Shown here in pieces: positions 44,304-54,971 of a DNA stretch of 64,000 bases. The stretch covers positions 81,361-145,360 of the forward strand of contig NZ_JAQSDN010000048.1 in NCBI RefSeq assembly GCF_029945925.1, written 5' to 3'. Origin of the DNA: Polaromonas sp. GTDB lineage: Bacteria; Pseudomonadota; Gammaproteobacteria; Burkholderiales; Burkholderiaceae_C. Under the pieces are notes generated by a model. The model saw only the letters and a program-made list of their open reading frames with translations. It was not told where the DNA came from and made no database searches. Numbering within the stretch: position 1 is the stretch's first letter; the number at the start of each line of letters is the position of its first letter. The translations under genes and the position numbers were made by a program.

Positions 44304-45112
44304 AGCGTGTCCGCAATGTCCTGTTGATGTCTGCCTGCTGGGCGGCCTTGCTGCTCACCGGCTGTGCCGGCCAACCGGGCTCCGTCCCGGGCGCCGCGAG
44401 CGGGCGCGGGGAGATCATGACGGAGTCGGACGAGCCGGACGTGCGCAAACGCGCGCGCATCCGGCTGGAGCTGGCCGCCAACTATTTTCAGCAGGGGCAG
44501 ACCAACGTCGCCCTCGACGAACTCAAGCAGGCGCTGGTGACCGATCCGACCTATGCCGATGCCTACAACCTGCGCGGCCTGGTCTACATGCGCATGAATG
44601 ACAACGCGCTCGCCGAGGACAGTTTCCGCCGGGCCATGGTGCTCAATCCGCGGGACGGCGACGTGCTGCACAACTATGGCTGGCTGCTGTGCCAGCAAAA
44701 CCGCTATAGCGAATCGGCCGCGCTGTTCGGGCGCGCTATCGCCATGCCCCAGTACGGCGGCCAGGCCAAAACACTCATGACGCAGGGGCTTTGTCAGGTG
44801 CGGGCAGGGCAGAAAGCGGAAGGCGAGCGCAGCCTGTTGCAGTCGTATGAGCTGGACGCCGGCAACCCGGTCACCGGCTACAACCTGGCGAGCCTGCTTT
44901 TCCAGCGCGGGGACCTGGTCCGCGCGCAGTTCTACATTCGCCGTTTGAACAACAGCAATCTGGCCAATGCCGAAACGCTGTGGCTGGGTGTCAAGGTGGA
45001 GCGCAGCTTGGGCAACCGCGAAGCGATGCTGCAGCTGGCCGATCAACTCAAAAAACGCTTTGGCCAGTCACGCGAGGCCGCAGCTTACGAAAGAGGAGCC
45101 TTCAATGACTGA
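44300..45112 (+). CDS. pilW: Type IV pilus biogenesis/stability lipoprotein PilW (PilF)
   Basis: A TPR pilotin-type lipoprotein needed for secretin (PilQ) assembly. It has lipobox LLTGC (Cys22) and six TPR units ([42 protein letters not shown]). It has 270 residues, ATG with AGAGAGG upstream and a 4-bp overlap with rlmN. Its last 8 bases overlap rodZ. The same rlmN-pilW-rodZ-ispG order occurs in many beta- and gammaproteobacteria. Confidence 0.92.
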
Positions 45113-46118
45113 CGCCGGCGTCCAGCTGCCGGGCAACGTTGCCATGGCGCAGCAAGACTTGTCGCCCCACATTCTGCAAGATCAGGCAGATGCCATGCCT
45201 GCAGTCAGTGCCGGCTCCCTGATCCGGCAGGCACGCGAGGCTGCAGGCCTGCATATCGCGGCACTGGCGGTGGCCTTGAAGGTGCCGGTCAAAAAACTCG
45301 AAGCGCTGGAGGCTGACAGGCTGGACCTGTTGCCGGATGCCGTGTTTGTGCGCGCGCTGGCGGCCAGCGTCTGCCGCACCCTCAAGATCGATGCGGCTCA
45401 GGTGCTGGCGCTGTTGCCGCAAACCGGCAAGCCCAGTCTCGGGCAGCAGAGTGCGCCCATCAATACCCCGTTTCGTTCCCCGGGTGATGGACCCGGCCCC
45501 TCCCTGCTGGCGCAGATTTCCCGGCCTGCCGTTCTGGCGGGCTTGCTGCTGTTGCTGGGTGCCCTGGTCCTGATCTTCCTGCCGGCTGCCCAGCAGCCCG
45601 GTATCGTCACCCAGCCGGCGACACCGTCGCCTGCCGTTGCCGACACACCTGCGGCCCCATCGGGCGCGCTGTCAGGGGTGGCCATGGCCAGGACCGAGTT
45701 GCTCGAAGTGGACAAGCCCACCGTGACAGACAGCGCGGCCCAGCCCGTTGCCACTGCTGGCATGGCACCGGTCGCCCCTGTGCCGGCACCGCAGCCGTCC
45801 GCTGCCGCGCCGCCGCCCTTTGCTGTGTCGGTGGCCATGTCGGTACCGGCCGCGCCGGCGGGGGCTGTGTCGCCCGCAGCGTCCGGCATCATCGTGTTCA
45901 AGGCCAAAGGGGAGTCGTGGGTCGAAGTCACCGATGCCAGAGGCACGGTCGTTCTGCGTCGCACCCTGGCTGCCGGCGAGGAAGCGGGAGCATCGGGCGT
46001 CCTGCCGCTGGCGGCTGTGGTGGGCCGGGTCGATGCGACGCAGGTCGAGGTGCGGGGCAAAGCCTTTGATCTGGGTGCTGTGAGCAAAGACAACGTTGCA
46101 CGTTTTGAGGTGAAGTAG
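45105..46118 (+). CDS. rodZ: Cytoskeletal protein RodZ
   Basis: A membrane protein that links MreB to the cell-wall elongation machinery. It has an N-terminal helix-turn-helix domain (about 36-105, [39 protein letters not shown]), one transmembrane helix (about 145-165), a Pro/Ala-rich periplasmic linker and a C-terminal DUF4115 domain ([28 protein letters not shown]). The ATG at 45105 has AGAGGAG. Its TAG shares a base with the GTG of ispG. Confidence 0.9.
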   Translation: MTDAGVQLPGNVAMAQQDLSPHILQDQADAMPAVSAGSLIRQAREAAGLHIAALAVALKVPVKKLEALEADRLDLLPDAVFVRALAASVCRTLKIDAAQVLALLPQTGKPSLGQQSAPINTPFRSPGDGPGPSLLAQISRPAVLAGLLLLLGALVLIFLPAAQQPGIVTQPATPSPAVADTPAAPSGALSGVAMARTELLEVDKPTVTDSAAQPVATAGMAPVAPVPAPQPSAAAPPPFAVSVAMSVPAAPAGAVSPAASGIIVFKAKGESWVEVTDARGTVVLRRTLAAGEEAGASGVLPLAAVVGRVDATQVEVRGKAFDLGAVSKDNVARFEVK

Positions 46119-47392
46119 TGGCAGCATGTTTTCCCGTGGCGTCGGCCGCGCCCAGGGCGCGTGTGTCGTCCCAGGCGCGTGTGGTCTGGGGCTCGCGTGT
46201 GGTCACGGTGGGCGGCGATGCGCCCGTGCGTGTGCAGTCCATGACCAACACCGACACGGTGGACGCGATCGGCACGGCCATCCAGGTCAAGGAACTGGCG
46301 ATTGCCGGATCGGAAATGGTCCGCATCACCGTCAACACGCCGGAGGCTGCGGCGCAGGTGCCGTACATCCGCGAGCAACTCGACCGCATGGGCATCGACG
46401 TGCCGCTGATCGGCGACTTCCATTACAACGGCCACCGCCTGCTGACCGACTACCCGGCCTGTGCCGAGGCGCTGTCCAAATACCGCATCAACCCGGGCAA
46501 TGTGGGCAAGGGCGACAAACATGACCGGCAGTTCGGGCAGATGATAGAAGCGGCGGTCCGCTGGAACAAGCCGGTGCGTATTGGCGTCAACTGGGGCAGC
46601 CTGGACCAGGAATTGCTGGCCGGCCTGATGGACGAAAACAGCCGCCGCGACCAGCCCTGGGACGCGAAACAGGTGATGTACGAGGCACTGATCACCTCGG
46701 CCGTCGGATCGGCCGAACTGGCCGAGCAGATGGGCATGGACAGAAACCAGATCATCCTGTCCTGCAAGGTCAGCGGCGTGCAGGACCTGATCTCGGTCTA
46801 CCGTGAACTTTCAAAACGCTCGCGTTATGCGCTGCACCTCGGCCTGACCGAAGCCGGCATGGGCACCAAGGGCACGGTGGCATCCGCCGCCGCGCTGGCT
46901 ATCCTGCTGCAGGAAGGCATCGGCGACACCATCCGTGTCTCGCTCACGCCGCAACCCGGCGAAGCGCGCACGCAAGAGGTGCTGATTGCCTCCGAAATCC
47001 TGCAGGCACTCGGCCTGCGCAGCTTTGTGCCCAGCGTTACCGCCTGTCCCGGCTGCGGCCGAACGACCAGCACCACCTTCCAGGAACTGACCAAGGAAAT
47101 CGACGATTTCCTGCGCGCGCAGATGCCGGTCTGGCGTGTCCAGTACCCCGGCGTCGAGAAACTCAAGGTTGCGGTGATGGGCTGCATCGTCAACGGACCG
47201 GGCGAAAGCAAACATGCCGACATCGGCATCAGCCTGCCGGGCTCGGGCGAAGCACCGGCCGCGCCGGTCTACATCGACGGCGAAAAAAGCGTGACCTTGC
47301 GCGGCGACCGGATCGCGCAGGAGTTCCGGACCATTGTCGAAAACTACATTGAAAAGCGCTTTGGCACGCCAGTCGTTGCCCAGGTCGCCTGA
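46118..47392 (+). CDS. ispG: 4-hydroxy-3-methylbut-2-enyl diphosphate synthase (IspG/GcpE)
   Basis: The iron-sulfur enzyme of the MEP isoprenoid pathway. It has 424 residues with [22 protein letters not shown] and [13 protein letters not shown]. The cluster Cys are in [10 protein letters not shown] and the late [20 protein letters not shown]. The GTG start overlaps the rodZ stop by one base. It is followed 9 bp later by hisS. Confidence 0.97.
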   Translation: MAACFPVASAAPRARVSSQARVVWGSRVVTVGGDAPVRVQSMTNTDTVDAIGTAIQVKELAIAGSEMVRITVNTPEAAAQVPYIREQLDRMGIDVPLIGDFHYNGHRLLTDYPACAEALSKYRINPGNVGKGDKHDRQFGQMIEAAVRWNKPVRIGVNWGSLDQELLAGLMDENSRRDQPWDAKQVMYEALITSAVGSAELAEQMGMDRNQIILSCKVSGVQDLISVYRELSKRSRYALHLGLTEAGMGTKGTVASAAALAILLQEGIGDTIRVSLTPQPGEARTQEVLIASEILQALGLRSFVPSVTACPGCGRTTSTTFQELTKEIDDFLRAQMPVWRVQYPGVEKLKVAVMGCIVNGPGESKHADIGISLPGSGEAPAAPVYIDGEKSVTLRGDRIAQEFRTIVENYIEKRFGTPVVAQVA

Positions 47393-47401
47393 CGGATATC
47401 C

Positions 47402-48712
47402 ATGGCTGAAAAACTGACTGCCGTCAAAGGCATGAACGACATATTGCCGCCCGATTCGGCGCGTTGGGAATGGCTGGAGGACAAGGTGCGCGCGCTGATG
47501 GCGCGTTATGCCTACCGGAACATCCGCACGCCCATCGTCGAGCCGACGGCGCTGTTTGTGCGCGGCCTCGGCGAGGTGACCGACATTGTCGAAAAAGAGA
47601 TGTACTCGTTTGAGGACAGGCTCAATGGCGAAGCCCTGACCCTGCGGCCCGAAAACACCGCCGGTGTGGTCCGGGCCGTGGCCGAGCACAGCATGCTTTA
47701 CGACGGCGGCAAGCGCCTCTATTACATGGGCCCGATGTTCCGACACGAGCGCCCGCAGCGGGGCCGCTACCGGCAGTTTCACCAGATCGGTGCCGAAGCG
47801 CTGGGCTTTCCCGGCGCCGAAGTCGACGCCGAGCTGATCCTGCTGGCCGATGCCTTGTGGAAAGAGCTGGGCCTGAAGGACGTGCGGCTGGAGCTTAACA
47901 GCCTGGGTCAGCCCGACGAACGCAGGCCGCACCGCGGGGCGCTGATCAGCTATTTCGAAACCAACGCCGACCAGCTCGACGAAGAAGCCAAGCGCCGGCT
48001 GCACAGCAACCCGCTGCGCATCCTGGACACCAAGAACCCGAAGATGCAGGCCCTGGTGGAGGCTGCGCCGCGGCTGATTGACTTCCTCGGGGAGGCCTCA
48101 CTGGCGCATTTCAGCAGCGTCAAGGCCATTCTCGAGGCCAACGGCATCGCCTACAGCATCAACCCACGGCTGGTGCGCGGCATGGACTACTACAACCTCA
48201 CGGTGTTCGAGTTCATCACCGACAGCCTGGGCTCGCAGGGCACGATTTGCGGCGGTGGCCGTTACGACTACCTGATCGAGCAGATCGGCGGCAAGGCCGC
48301 GCCTGCCGTGGGCTGGGCGCTGGGCGTGGAGCGGGTGCTCGAGCTGATCAGGGAGCAGGGCGGGGCCGCGGACCTGCCGGTGCCGGACGCCTACGCGATT
48401 GTTCCCGAAGCTTCGGCTTTGCCTCTGGTGCTGAAAACCCTGCAGGCCTTGCGCGCCCTGGGCGTCAGCGTGCAGATGCATGCGGCCTCCGGCGCCGCCG
48501 CCGACGGCATGGGCAGCATGAAATCCCAGTTCAAGAAGGCCGACGCCAGCGGCGCGCGCTTCGCCCTGATCTTTGGCGAAGCTGAACTGGCGCAGGGCAG
48601 TGTGGCCGTCAAGCCCCTGCGCGGCGAAAAGGTCGAGGCCGCCCAGGCGCAAACCCTGCAGCCGCTGGAGACCGTGGCCCTGTGGGCGCACAGCCTGCGG
48701 GCTGGCGTCTGA
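47402..48712 (+). CDS. hisS: Histidyl-tRNA synthetase
   Basis: A class II synthetase that charges tRNA-His. It has 436 residues with motif 2 [29 protein letters not shown] sequence, the His-specific loop [33 protein letters not shown] and a C-terminal anticodon-binding domain. The catalytically silent paralogue hisZ lies 9 kb downstream in the same gene run. Confidence 0.96.
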   Translation: MAEKLTAVKGMNDILPPDSARWEWLEDKVRALMARYAYRNIRTPIVEPTALFVRGLGEVTDIVEKEMYSFEDRLNGEALTLRPENTAGVVRAVAEHSMLYDGGKRLYYMGPMFRHERPQRGRYRQFHQIGAEALGFPGAEVDAELILLADALWKELGLKDVRLELNSLGQPDERRPHRGALISYFETNADQLDEEAKRRLHSNPLRILDTKNPKMQALVEAAPRLIDFLGEASLAHFSSVKAILEANGIAYSINPRLVRGMDYYNLTVFEFITDSLGSQGTICGGGRYDYLIEQIGGKAAPAVGWALGVERVLELIREQGGAADLPVPDAYAIVPEASALPLVLKTLQALRALGVSVQMHAASGAAADGMGSMKSQFKKADASGARFALIFGEAELAQGSVAVKPLRGEKVEAAQAQTLQPLETVALWAHSLRAGV

Positions 48713-48763
48713 CAGCGCCCCCTACAATCAACACTATTCATTTGGCGGAACCAGCAGAGCTCT

Positions 48764-49474
48764 ATGGCAAAACATCTCGATTTGGAAGAACAGGAGCAGC
48801 TCGACGAGCTGAAACACTTCTGGAAGCAATACGGCGACCTGATCACCTGGGGCTTGATTGTCATTTTTGGTGCTTTTGCAGCCTGGAACGGCTACAACTA
48901 CTGGCAGCGCGATCAGTCCGCCAAGGCGGCCATGATGTACGACGAGGTCGAACGTGCCGCCCAGTCGGGAGACACCAGCCGGCTGGACCGCGCGATGGCC
49001 GACATGAAGGAGCGTTTTGCCGGGACGGCCTTCGCCCAGCAGGCCGGCCTGCTGGCGGCCAGGACCTATTACGACAAGGGCAACATCGATGCCGCCAAGG
49101 CCTCCCTGAGCTGGGTGGCCGGCAAAAGCGCCGATGAAGGTTACCAGGCGATTGCCAAGCTGCGTCTGGCCGGTTTGCTGCTGGAAGCCAAAGCCTACGA
49201 CGAGGCCTTGCAGCAGCTCACCGGCACCTTCCCCAAGGACTTTGTTGCGCTGGCGGCGGATCGCCGCGGCGACATTCTCGCCGCACAAGGCAAGAAAAGC
49301 GAAGCCCGGGCCGAATACGAAAAAGCCTACAAAGGCATGGATGACCGCACCGAGTACCGGCGTCTGGTCGAAGTCAAACTCAATGCGCTCGGGCTGAACC
49401 CGTCGGCGGCATTGGCCCCTTCTGCAGCCGCCGCTGCAGTTTCTCCCGCGTCCGCCCCGGAGGTCAAGCAGTGA
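48764..49474 (+). CDS. YfgM-like TPR membrane protein
   Basis: A 236-residue inner-membrane protein with one N-terminal helix (about 25-45, WGLIVIFGAFAAWNGYNYW) and a periplasmic TPR domain, matching YfgM, which works with PpiD and SecYEG in handing over secreted proteins. It sits between hisS and bamB exactly as in E. coli. Its stop overlaps the GTG of bamB. Confidence 0.88.
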   Translation: MAKHLDLEEQEQLDELKHFWKQYGDLITWGLIVIFGAFAAWNGYNYWQRDQSAKAAMMYDEVERAAQSGDTSRLDRAMADMKERFAGTAFAQQAGLLAARTYYDKGNIDAAKASLSWVAGKSADEGYQAIAKLRLAGLLLEAKAYDEALQQLTGTFPKDFVALAADRRGDILAAQGKKSEARAEYEKAYKGMDDRTEYRRLVEVKLNALGLNPSAALAPSAAAAAVSPASAPEVKQ

Positions 49475-50625
49475 TTTTAAAGTCTTTTCGGCCTCTGGCC
49501 CATACGCTGAAAGCGCCTGCAGCTATCTTTTTAGTAGCATCCCTGGCCGGCTGCTCAATGTTCAGCAGCTCCGTCAAAAAGCCGCAGCCGGCCGAACTGC
49601 AGCCGGTGGTGGCGCTGGTGCCGGCCAAACAGGTCTGGATGGCCCGTATCGGCGAGGTTGCTTTCCCGCTCCAGGTGAACGTCTCGGCCGATACCGTGGT
49701 GGCGGCAAGCACCGACGGTACCGTGGTGGCGCTGGACGCGCGCAGCGGCCGCGACTCCTGGCGCACGAATGTAGGCGCACCGATCGCGGCCGGCGTCGGC
49801 AGCGACGGCAAGGTGGCCGCTGTGGTCACGCGGACCAACGAAGTGGTGGCCCTGTCGGGCGGCAAGGAAATCTGGCGTCAGAAGCTGGCGGCCCAGGCCT
49901 TCACCGCACCTTTTGTGGCCGGTGGCCGGGTCTTTGTGCTCGCGGCCGACCGGTCGGTCAATGCCTTTGACGGACAGACCGGGCGCAAGCTCTGGTCCCA
50001 GCAGCGCCCCAGCGAACCGCTGGTGCTGCGCCAGTCGGGTGTGATGCTTGCCGTCGGCGACACACTGGTGGTGGGCCTGGCCGGCCGCCTGACCGGACTC
50101 AATCCGCTCAATGGCAGCATCCGCTGGGAAGCCCCGATTGCCTCGCCGCGCGGCATCAATGATGTGGAGCGCCTGGTGGACCTGGTGGGCACCGTGAGCC
50201 GCACCGGCAACACGGTCTGCGCCCGGGCTTTCCAGGCCAGCGTCGGCTGTGTCGATGCCCAGCGCGGCGCCCTGCTGTGGACCAAGCCCGCCAATGGCGC
50301 GCAGGGCATCGATGGCGACGACAGCCTGGTGTTTGGTACCGAAGCGGACGGCAAGGTTCTGGCCTGGCGCCGCAGCGACGGCGAAAGCGCCTGGAGTTCG
50401 GACAGCCTGCGTTACCGCAGCCTGAGCGCGCCGCTGGTCGTGGGCCGCTCCATCGCCATCGGCGACTCCGCCGGGTTTGTACACCTGTTGTCCCGCGCAG
50501 ACGGATCCTCGCTGAACCGCCTCGTGACCGACGGCTCGCCGGTGGCGGCCTCCCCGGTGCTGGCCGGCAATATCCTGATTGCGGTCACCCGTTCAGGCGC
50601 TGTTTTCGGTTTCGCGCCCGAGTAA
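49471..50625 (+). CDS. bamB: Outer-membrane assembly lipoprotein BamB
   Basis: A beta-propeller subunit of the Bam complex. It has lipobox LAGC (Cys28), then PQQ-like repeats (STDGTVVALDARSGRDSWRTNVG, FDGQTGRKLWSQQRPSEPLV). It has 384 residues; the GTG start at 49471 overlaps the yfgM stop. Residues 6-23, nearly all of the signal peptide, are encoded by a copy of the 51-bp dispersed repeat. The neighbouring genes hisS, yfgM and der are the standard context. Confidence 0.93.
   Translation: MILKSFRPLAHTLKAPAAIFLVASLAGCSMFSSSVKKPQPAELQPVVALVPAKQVWMARIGEVAFPLQVNVSADTVVAASTDGTVVALDARSGRDSWRTNVGAPIAAGVGSDGKVAAVVTRTNEVVALSGGKEIWRQKLAAQAFTAPFVAGGRVFVLAADRSVNAFDGQTGRKLWSQQRPSEPLVLRQSGVMLAVGDTLVVGLAGRLTGLNPLNGSIRWEAPIASPRGINDVERLVDLVGTVSRTGNTVCARAFQASVGCVDAQRGALLWTKPANGAQGIDGDDSLVFGTEADGKVLAWRRSDGESAWSSDSLRYRSLSAPLVVGRSIAIGDSAGFVHLLSRADGSSLNRLVTDGSPVAASPVLAGNILIAVTRSGAVFGFAPE
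49487..49537 (+). repeat. 51-bp dispersed repeat, copy 8, inside bamB
   Basis: It reads TCGGCCTctGGCCC, variable bases, AAGCGCctGCAGCTATC, a T-run and a terminal AGTAGC. It aligns without gaps, base for base in length, to the copy at 60998-61048. It encodes residues 6-23 of BamB. Confidence 0.8.
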
Positions 50626-50661
50626 GTTTTATCGGCCATTTGACGGCCGCGAATTGTATTG

Positions 50662-52005
50662 ATGAAACCTGTTATTGCCCTGGTCGGTCGCCCCAATGTG
50701 GGCAAATCGACGATTTTCAACCGCCTGACCAAGTCGCGCGACGCGATCGTGGCCGACTATGCCGGCCTGACGCGGGACCGCCACTACGGCAATGGCCACT
50801 TGGGCGCACAGGAGTTCATCGTCATCGACACCGGCGGCTTCGAGCCCAAGGCCGTCGATGGCATCTACAAGGAAATGGCCAAGCAGACCCGGCAGGCGGT
50901 GGCTGAAGCCGACGTTGTGGTGTTTGTGGTCGATGCGCGCGCCGGGGTCAACGCCCAGGACCACGAGATCGCCAAATACCTGCGCAAGCTGGGCAAGCCG
51001 ACGGTGTTGACTGCCAACAAGGCCGAAGGCATGACCGAGGGCGTGCAGCTGTCCGAGTTTTTCGAGCTCGGCCTGGGCGAAGTCCTGCCGGTGTCCGCCT
51101 CGCACGGGCAGGGCATGCGCACCTTGGTCGAGATGGCGCTGCAACCGCTGAACCTGCCGGATCCGGACGAGGAGGGCGAGCCGAGCGACCCGACGGTGAT
51201 CAAGCTGGCGGTGGCGGGCCGGCCCAACGTGGGCAAATCAACGCTGATCAACACCTGGCTGGGCGAGGAGCGCCTGGTGGCGTTTGACCAGCCCGGCACC
51301 ACGCGTGACGCCATTTCCGTGCCTTTCGAGAAGGCCGGCCAGAAATTCGAGCTGATCGACACCGCCGGTCTGCGCCGCAAGGGCAAGGTGTTCGAGGCGA
51401 TTGAAAAGTTCTCGGTGGTCAAGACCCTGCAGGCCATCGAAAGCGCCAATGTGGTGCTGTTGCTGCTCGATGCGACCCAGGGCGTGACCGACCAGGACGC
51501 CCACATTGCCGGTTACATCCTGGAAAGCGGGCGCGCGGTGGTGCTGGCCGTCAACAAATGGGATGCGGTGGACGCCTACCAGAAGGAAATCCTGCAGCGC
51601 TCCATCGAAACGCGGCTGTCCTTCCTGAAGTTCGCCACCATCCACAATATTTCGGCGATCAAGCGCCAGGGTCTGGGCCCGGTCTGGAAATCGATTGTCC
51701 AGGCCCATGCCTCGGCGAACCGCAAGATGTCGACCCCGGTGCTGACCCGCCTGCTGCTCGAGGCGGTGCAGTTCCAGAGTCCGCAACGGGCCGGCATGTT
51801 CCGCCCCAAGCTGCGTTATGCGCACCAGGGCGGCATGAACCCGCCCATCATCATTGTTCACGGCAATTCGCTGGAGCACGTCACCGACGCCTACAAACGT
51901 TTCCTCGAAGGGCGTTTCCGCAAGGAGTTCGACCTGGTGGGCACGCCGCTGCGCATCCAGATGAAATCGTCCAGCAACCCCTATGCGGACAAAGATTCCA
52001 CCTAG
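50662..52005 (+). CDS. der: Ribosome-associated GTPase Der (EngA)
   Basis: An essential double-GTPase needed for 50S ribosome assembly. It has two G domains, each with GRPNVGKST (about residues 9-17 and 190-198), the switch sequences DTGGF and [14 protein letters not shown] and NKWDAVD, and a C-terminal KH-like domain ending SSSNPYADK. It has 447 residues from the ATG at 50662. Confidence 0.97.
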   Translation: MKPVIALVGRPNVGKSTIFNRLTKSRDAIVADYAGLTRDRHYGNGHLGAQEFIVIDTGGFEPKAVDGIYKEMAKQTRQAVAEADVVVFVVDARAGVNAQDHEIAKYLRKLGKPTVLTANKAEGMTEGVQLSEFFELGLGEVLPVSASHGQGMRTLVEMALQPLNLPDPDEEGEPSDPTVIKLAVAGRPNVGKSTLINTWLGEERLVAFDQPGTTRDAISVPFEKAGQKFELIDTAGLRRKGKVFEAIEKFSVVKTLQAIESANVVLLLLDATQGVTDQDAHIAGYILESGRAVVLAVNKWDAVDAYQKEILQRSIETRLSFLKFATIHNISAIKRQGLGPVWKSIVQAHASANRKMSTPVLTRLLLEAVQFQSPQRAGMFRPKLRYAHQGGMNPPIIIVHGNSLEHVTDAYKRFLEGRFRKEFDLVGTPLRIQMKSSSNPYADKDST

Positions 52006-52073
52006 GACTACATGCACGGCCAACCGGCTGTGGTAAGGTGAAGTCCTACCAACTCTTGAACACGGAAAATATC

Positions 52074-52325
52074 GTGAGCAACAACAAAGGTCAGCTCTTG
52101 CAGGACCCTTTCCTCAATACTTTGCGCCGTGAGCATGTGCCGGTGTCGATTTACCTCGTCAACGGCATCAAGCTTCAGGGTCAGATCGAATCTTTCGACC
52201 AGTATGTGGTTCTGCTGCGCAACACCGTCACCCAGATGGTGTACAAACACGCCATTTCGACCATTGTTCCTGGTCGTGCAGTCAATTTCGCTGCACCAGA
52301 ATCCCAAGAAAGCCCAGCCAGCTGA
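52074..52325 (+). CDS. hfq: RNA chaperone Hfq
   Basis: A hexameric Sm-like RNA chaperone for small RNA pairing. It has 83 residues with [31 protein letters not shown] (Sm1) and [12 protein letters not shown] (Sm2, the Tyr-Lys-His site). The start is GTG at 52074, giving the family N terminus [14 protein letters not shown]. Its TGA overlaps the likely non-standard start of hflX. Confidence 0.96.
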   Translation: MSNNKGQLLQDPFLNTLRREHVPVSIYLVNGIKLQGQIESFDQYVVLLRNTVTQMVYKHAISTIVPGRAVNFAAPESQESPAS

Positions 52326-53503
52326 GTTCCCAGGACCTCTCCCCGGCGGCAGCGCCTCTGGCCATTCTGGTCGGGGTCGATCTGGGCCTCCCCAATTTTG
52401 ATGTCGGCCTGGAAGAGCTGGGCCTGCTGGCCCAGACGGCCGGCCTGCAGCCGGTTGCCCGTGTGGTCTGCAAGCGCCGGGCGCCGGATGCCGCGCTGTT
52501 CATCGGCAGCGGCAAGGCCGACGAGATCAAGATGCTCGCGCTGGAGACGGGCGCCAGCGAAATCCTGTTCGACCAGTCCCTGAGCCCGGCCCAGCAACGC
52601 AATCTGGAGCGGGTGCTGGGCCTGCCGGTCAACGACCGCACCCTGCTGATTCTCGAGATTTTTGCCCAGCGCGCGCGCAGCCACGAAGGCAAGCTGCAGG
52701 TCGAGCTGGCGCGCCTGCAGTACCTGTCGACCCGGCTGGTCCGGCGCTGGTCGCACCTGGAGCGGCAGACCGGCGGCGCCGGCGTGCGCGGCGGCCCGGG
52801 TGAAAAGCAGATTGAACTCGACAAACGCATGATCGGCGAGTCCATCAAGCGCACCAAGGAGCGCCTGACCAAGGTCAAAAAGCAGCGCCAGACCCAGCGG
52901 CGTCAGCGCGAGCGGCGCAATTCCTTCACGATTTCCCTGGTCGGCTACACCAATGCCGGCAAGTCGACGCTGTTCAATGCCCTCGTCAAGGCGCGCGCCT
53001 ACGCAGCCGACCAGCTGTTTGCGACGCTGGACACCACGACACGGCAGCTGTACCTTGGCGACGCTGCCCGGTCGGTGTCGCTGTCGGACACGGTTGGCTT
53101 CATACGCGACCTGCCGCACGGCCTGGTTGATGCGTTTGCCGCCACCCTGCAGGAGGCTGCGGACGCCGATTTGCTGCTGCATGTGGTCGATGGCGCAAAC
53201 CCGGACCATCTCGAGCAGATCGAGCAGGTGCAGCGCGTGTTGGCCGAGATCGGCGCGGCCGACGTGCCGCAGATTCTGGTCTTCAACAAGCTCGACGCCC
53301 TTGAAATATCGCGCCGGCCACTGCAGTTAAGTGACAGTTTCGAGATCAAGGACGCCTTTTCGGACACGGGCAGGCGTGTGGACCGGGTTTTTGTCAGCGC
53401 ACAGACAGGCGAGGGTGTACCCCTGTTGCGCGAGTTGCTGGCCCGGCATGCGTCGCAAGCCCCCGTCGAAGATATACCCCCGATCGATGAGGCCGTGGCC
53501 TGA
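52322..53503 (+). CDS. hflX: GTPase HflX (non-canonical start codon)
   Basis: A ribosome-splitting GTPase that rescues stalled ribosomes under stress. It has the N-terminal domain [28 protein letters not shown], then [19 protein letters not shown], the Gly-rich [17 protein letters not shown] and the G domain [19 protein letters not shown] and NKLD. The conserved N terminus lies upstream of the first ATG/GTG/TTG (GTG 52463), and the frame offers none before it. I therefore place the start at CTG 52322, overlapping the hfq stop (CTGA). Starting at GTG 52463 would remove 47 conserved residues. Confidence 0.85.
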   Translation: MSSQDLSPAAAPLAILVGVDLGLPNFDVGLEELGLLAQTAGLQPVARVVCKRRAPDAALFIGSGKADEIKMLALETGASEILFDQSLSPAQQRNLERVLGLPVNDRTLLILEIFAQRARSHEGKLQVELARLQYLSTRLVRRWSHLERQTGGAGVRGGPGEKQIELDKRMIGESIKRTKERLTKVKKQRQTQRRQRERRNSFTISLVGYTNAGKSTLFNALVKARAYAADQLFATLDTTTRQLYLGDAARSVSLSDTVGFIRDLPHGLVDAFAATLQEAADADLLLHVVDGANPDHLEQIEQVQRVLAEIGAADVPQILVFNKLDALEISRRPLQLSDSFEIKDAFSDTGRRVDRVFVSAQTGEGVPLLRELLARHASQAPVEDIPPIDEAVA

Positions 53504-53546
53504 TTAGGCACAATGTGGGAATCATAAAAAAAGTGAGCTCGATTTC

Positions 53547-54962
53547 ATGAACCTGAACCCTGTGTTACAGACGCTGACGACCCTGCCTTCAAGGCTGAGG
53601 CAACGCGCCCGAGGAATGTTCAATTTGAACGATCCACGCTGGGGCCGCGACGACGACAACAAGACCCCGCCGGACGACTCCAAGTCGGAGCCCGGTCGCG
53701 ATGACGTGCCGCCTGTGCGGCCGCCAGCGCCTAACCGTCCGCAGGGCCAGGGGCAGGGTCCCAACCAGGGCCCGCCCGACCTCGACGAGTTGTGGCGTGA
53801 CTTCAACCGCAAGCTCGGCGGTCTTTTTGGCGGCGCCAAAAATGCCGGGCAGCGGGGCCGTGGCACCGGAGGACTGGGTGGCGGGGGCGGCCCCGGCGGG
53901 TTCCAGCCCGATATGAAAAGTGCGGGTGTCGGTGTCGGCCTGATCGCCGGCGTGGCCGTGCTGATCTGGCTGGGTACCGGCTTTTTCATCGTGCAGGAGG
54001 GCCAGCAGGCCGTCATCACCCAGTTCGGCAAGTACAACTCGACCGTGGGTGCCGGCTTCAACTGGCGTCTGCCTTACCCTGTGCAGCGCCATGAAGTCGT
54101 CGTGGTGACCCAGATCCGCTCCGTCGATGTCGGCCGCGACACCATCATCAAGGCCACCGGCCTGCGTGAGTCGGCCATGCTCACGGAAGACGAGAACATT
54201 GTCGAGATCAAGTTTGCGGTCCAGTACCGCCTGAACGACGCGCGCGCCTATCTTTTCGAGACGCGGGATCCGGCCGCCACGGTGGTGCAGGCGGCAGAAA
54301 CCGCGGTGCGCGAAGTGGTCGGCAAGATGAAAATGGACTCCGCGCTGGCCGAGGAACGCGACCAGATCGCGCCGCGCGTGCGGACGCTGATGCAGACCAT
54401 CCTGGACCGCTACAAGGTGGGCGTGGAAGTCGTGGCGGTCAATCTCCAACAGAGTGGTGTGCGGCCGCCCGAGCAGGTGCAGGCTGCCTTCGATGACGTG
54501 CTGAAAGCCGGCCAGGAGCGGGAACGCGCGAAAAACGAAGCCCAGGCCTACGCCAACGACGTGATTCCGCGCGCGGTCGGTTCGGCATCGCGCCTCAAGG
54601 AAGAGTCGGAAGCCTACAAGGCCAGGGTGGTGGCACAGGCCCAGGGTGATTCCGAGCGCTTTCGCTCGGTGCTGACCGAGTACCAGAAGGCGCCGCAGGT
54701 GACGCGCGACCGCATGTACACCGATGCCATGCAACAGGTCTACAGCAATGTGACCAAGGTGCTGGTGGAGTCGCGCCAGGGGTCCAACCTGCTGTACCTG
54801 CCGCTCGACAAGCTGATGCAGGCCACCGCCCAGGGCGGTGCCGCCAAGACCGGCGCGGAGCCGGCCGGCTCGGCGACCTTGCCTCCGGTCGCTCCGTCCA
54901 CTTCGACCCTCGATACGCGGGCCCGTGACACCTCACGCACCCGCGACCGCGAAACACGCTAA
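53547..54962 (+). CDS. hflK: FtsH protease regulator HflK
   Basis: A membrane SPFH/prohibitin protein that with HflC encloses the FtsH protease. It has an N-terminal Gly/Pro/Asp-rich cytoplasmic part, one helix (about 130-152, VGLIAGVAVLIWLGTGFFIV) and an SPFH domain (QQAVITQFGKYNSTVGAGFNWRLPYPV). A helical region with ALAEERDQIAPRVRTLMQ follows, then a disordered C-terminal tail. It has 471 residues. hflC follows 9 bp later. Confidence 0.94.
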   Translation: MNLNPVLQTLTTLPSRLRQRARGMFNLNDPRWGRDDDNKTPPDDSKSEPGRDDVPPVRPPAPNRPQGQGQGPNQGPPDLDELWRDFNRKLGGLFGGAKNAGQRGRGTGGLGGGGGPGGFQPDMKSAGVGVGLIAGVAVLIWLGTGFFIVQEGQQAVITQFGKYNSTVGAGFNWRLPYPVQRHEVVVVTQIRSVDVGRDTIIKATGLRESAMLTEDENIVEIKFAVQYRLNDARAYLFETRDPAATVVQAAETAVREVVGKMKMDSALAEERDQIAPRVRTLMQTILDRYKVGVEVVAVNLQQSGVRPPEQVQAAFDDVLKAGQERERAKNEAQAYANDVIPRAVGSASRLKEESEAYKARVVAQAQGDSERFRSVLTEYQKAPQVTRDRMYTDAMQQVYSNVTKVLVESRQGSNLLYLPLDKLMQATAQGGAAKTGAEPAGSATLPPVAPSTSTLDTRARDTSRTRDRETR

Positions 54963-54971
54963 GGAACTGCC

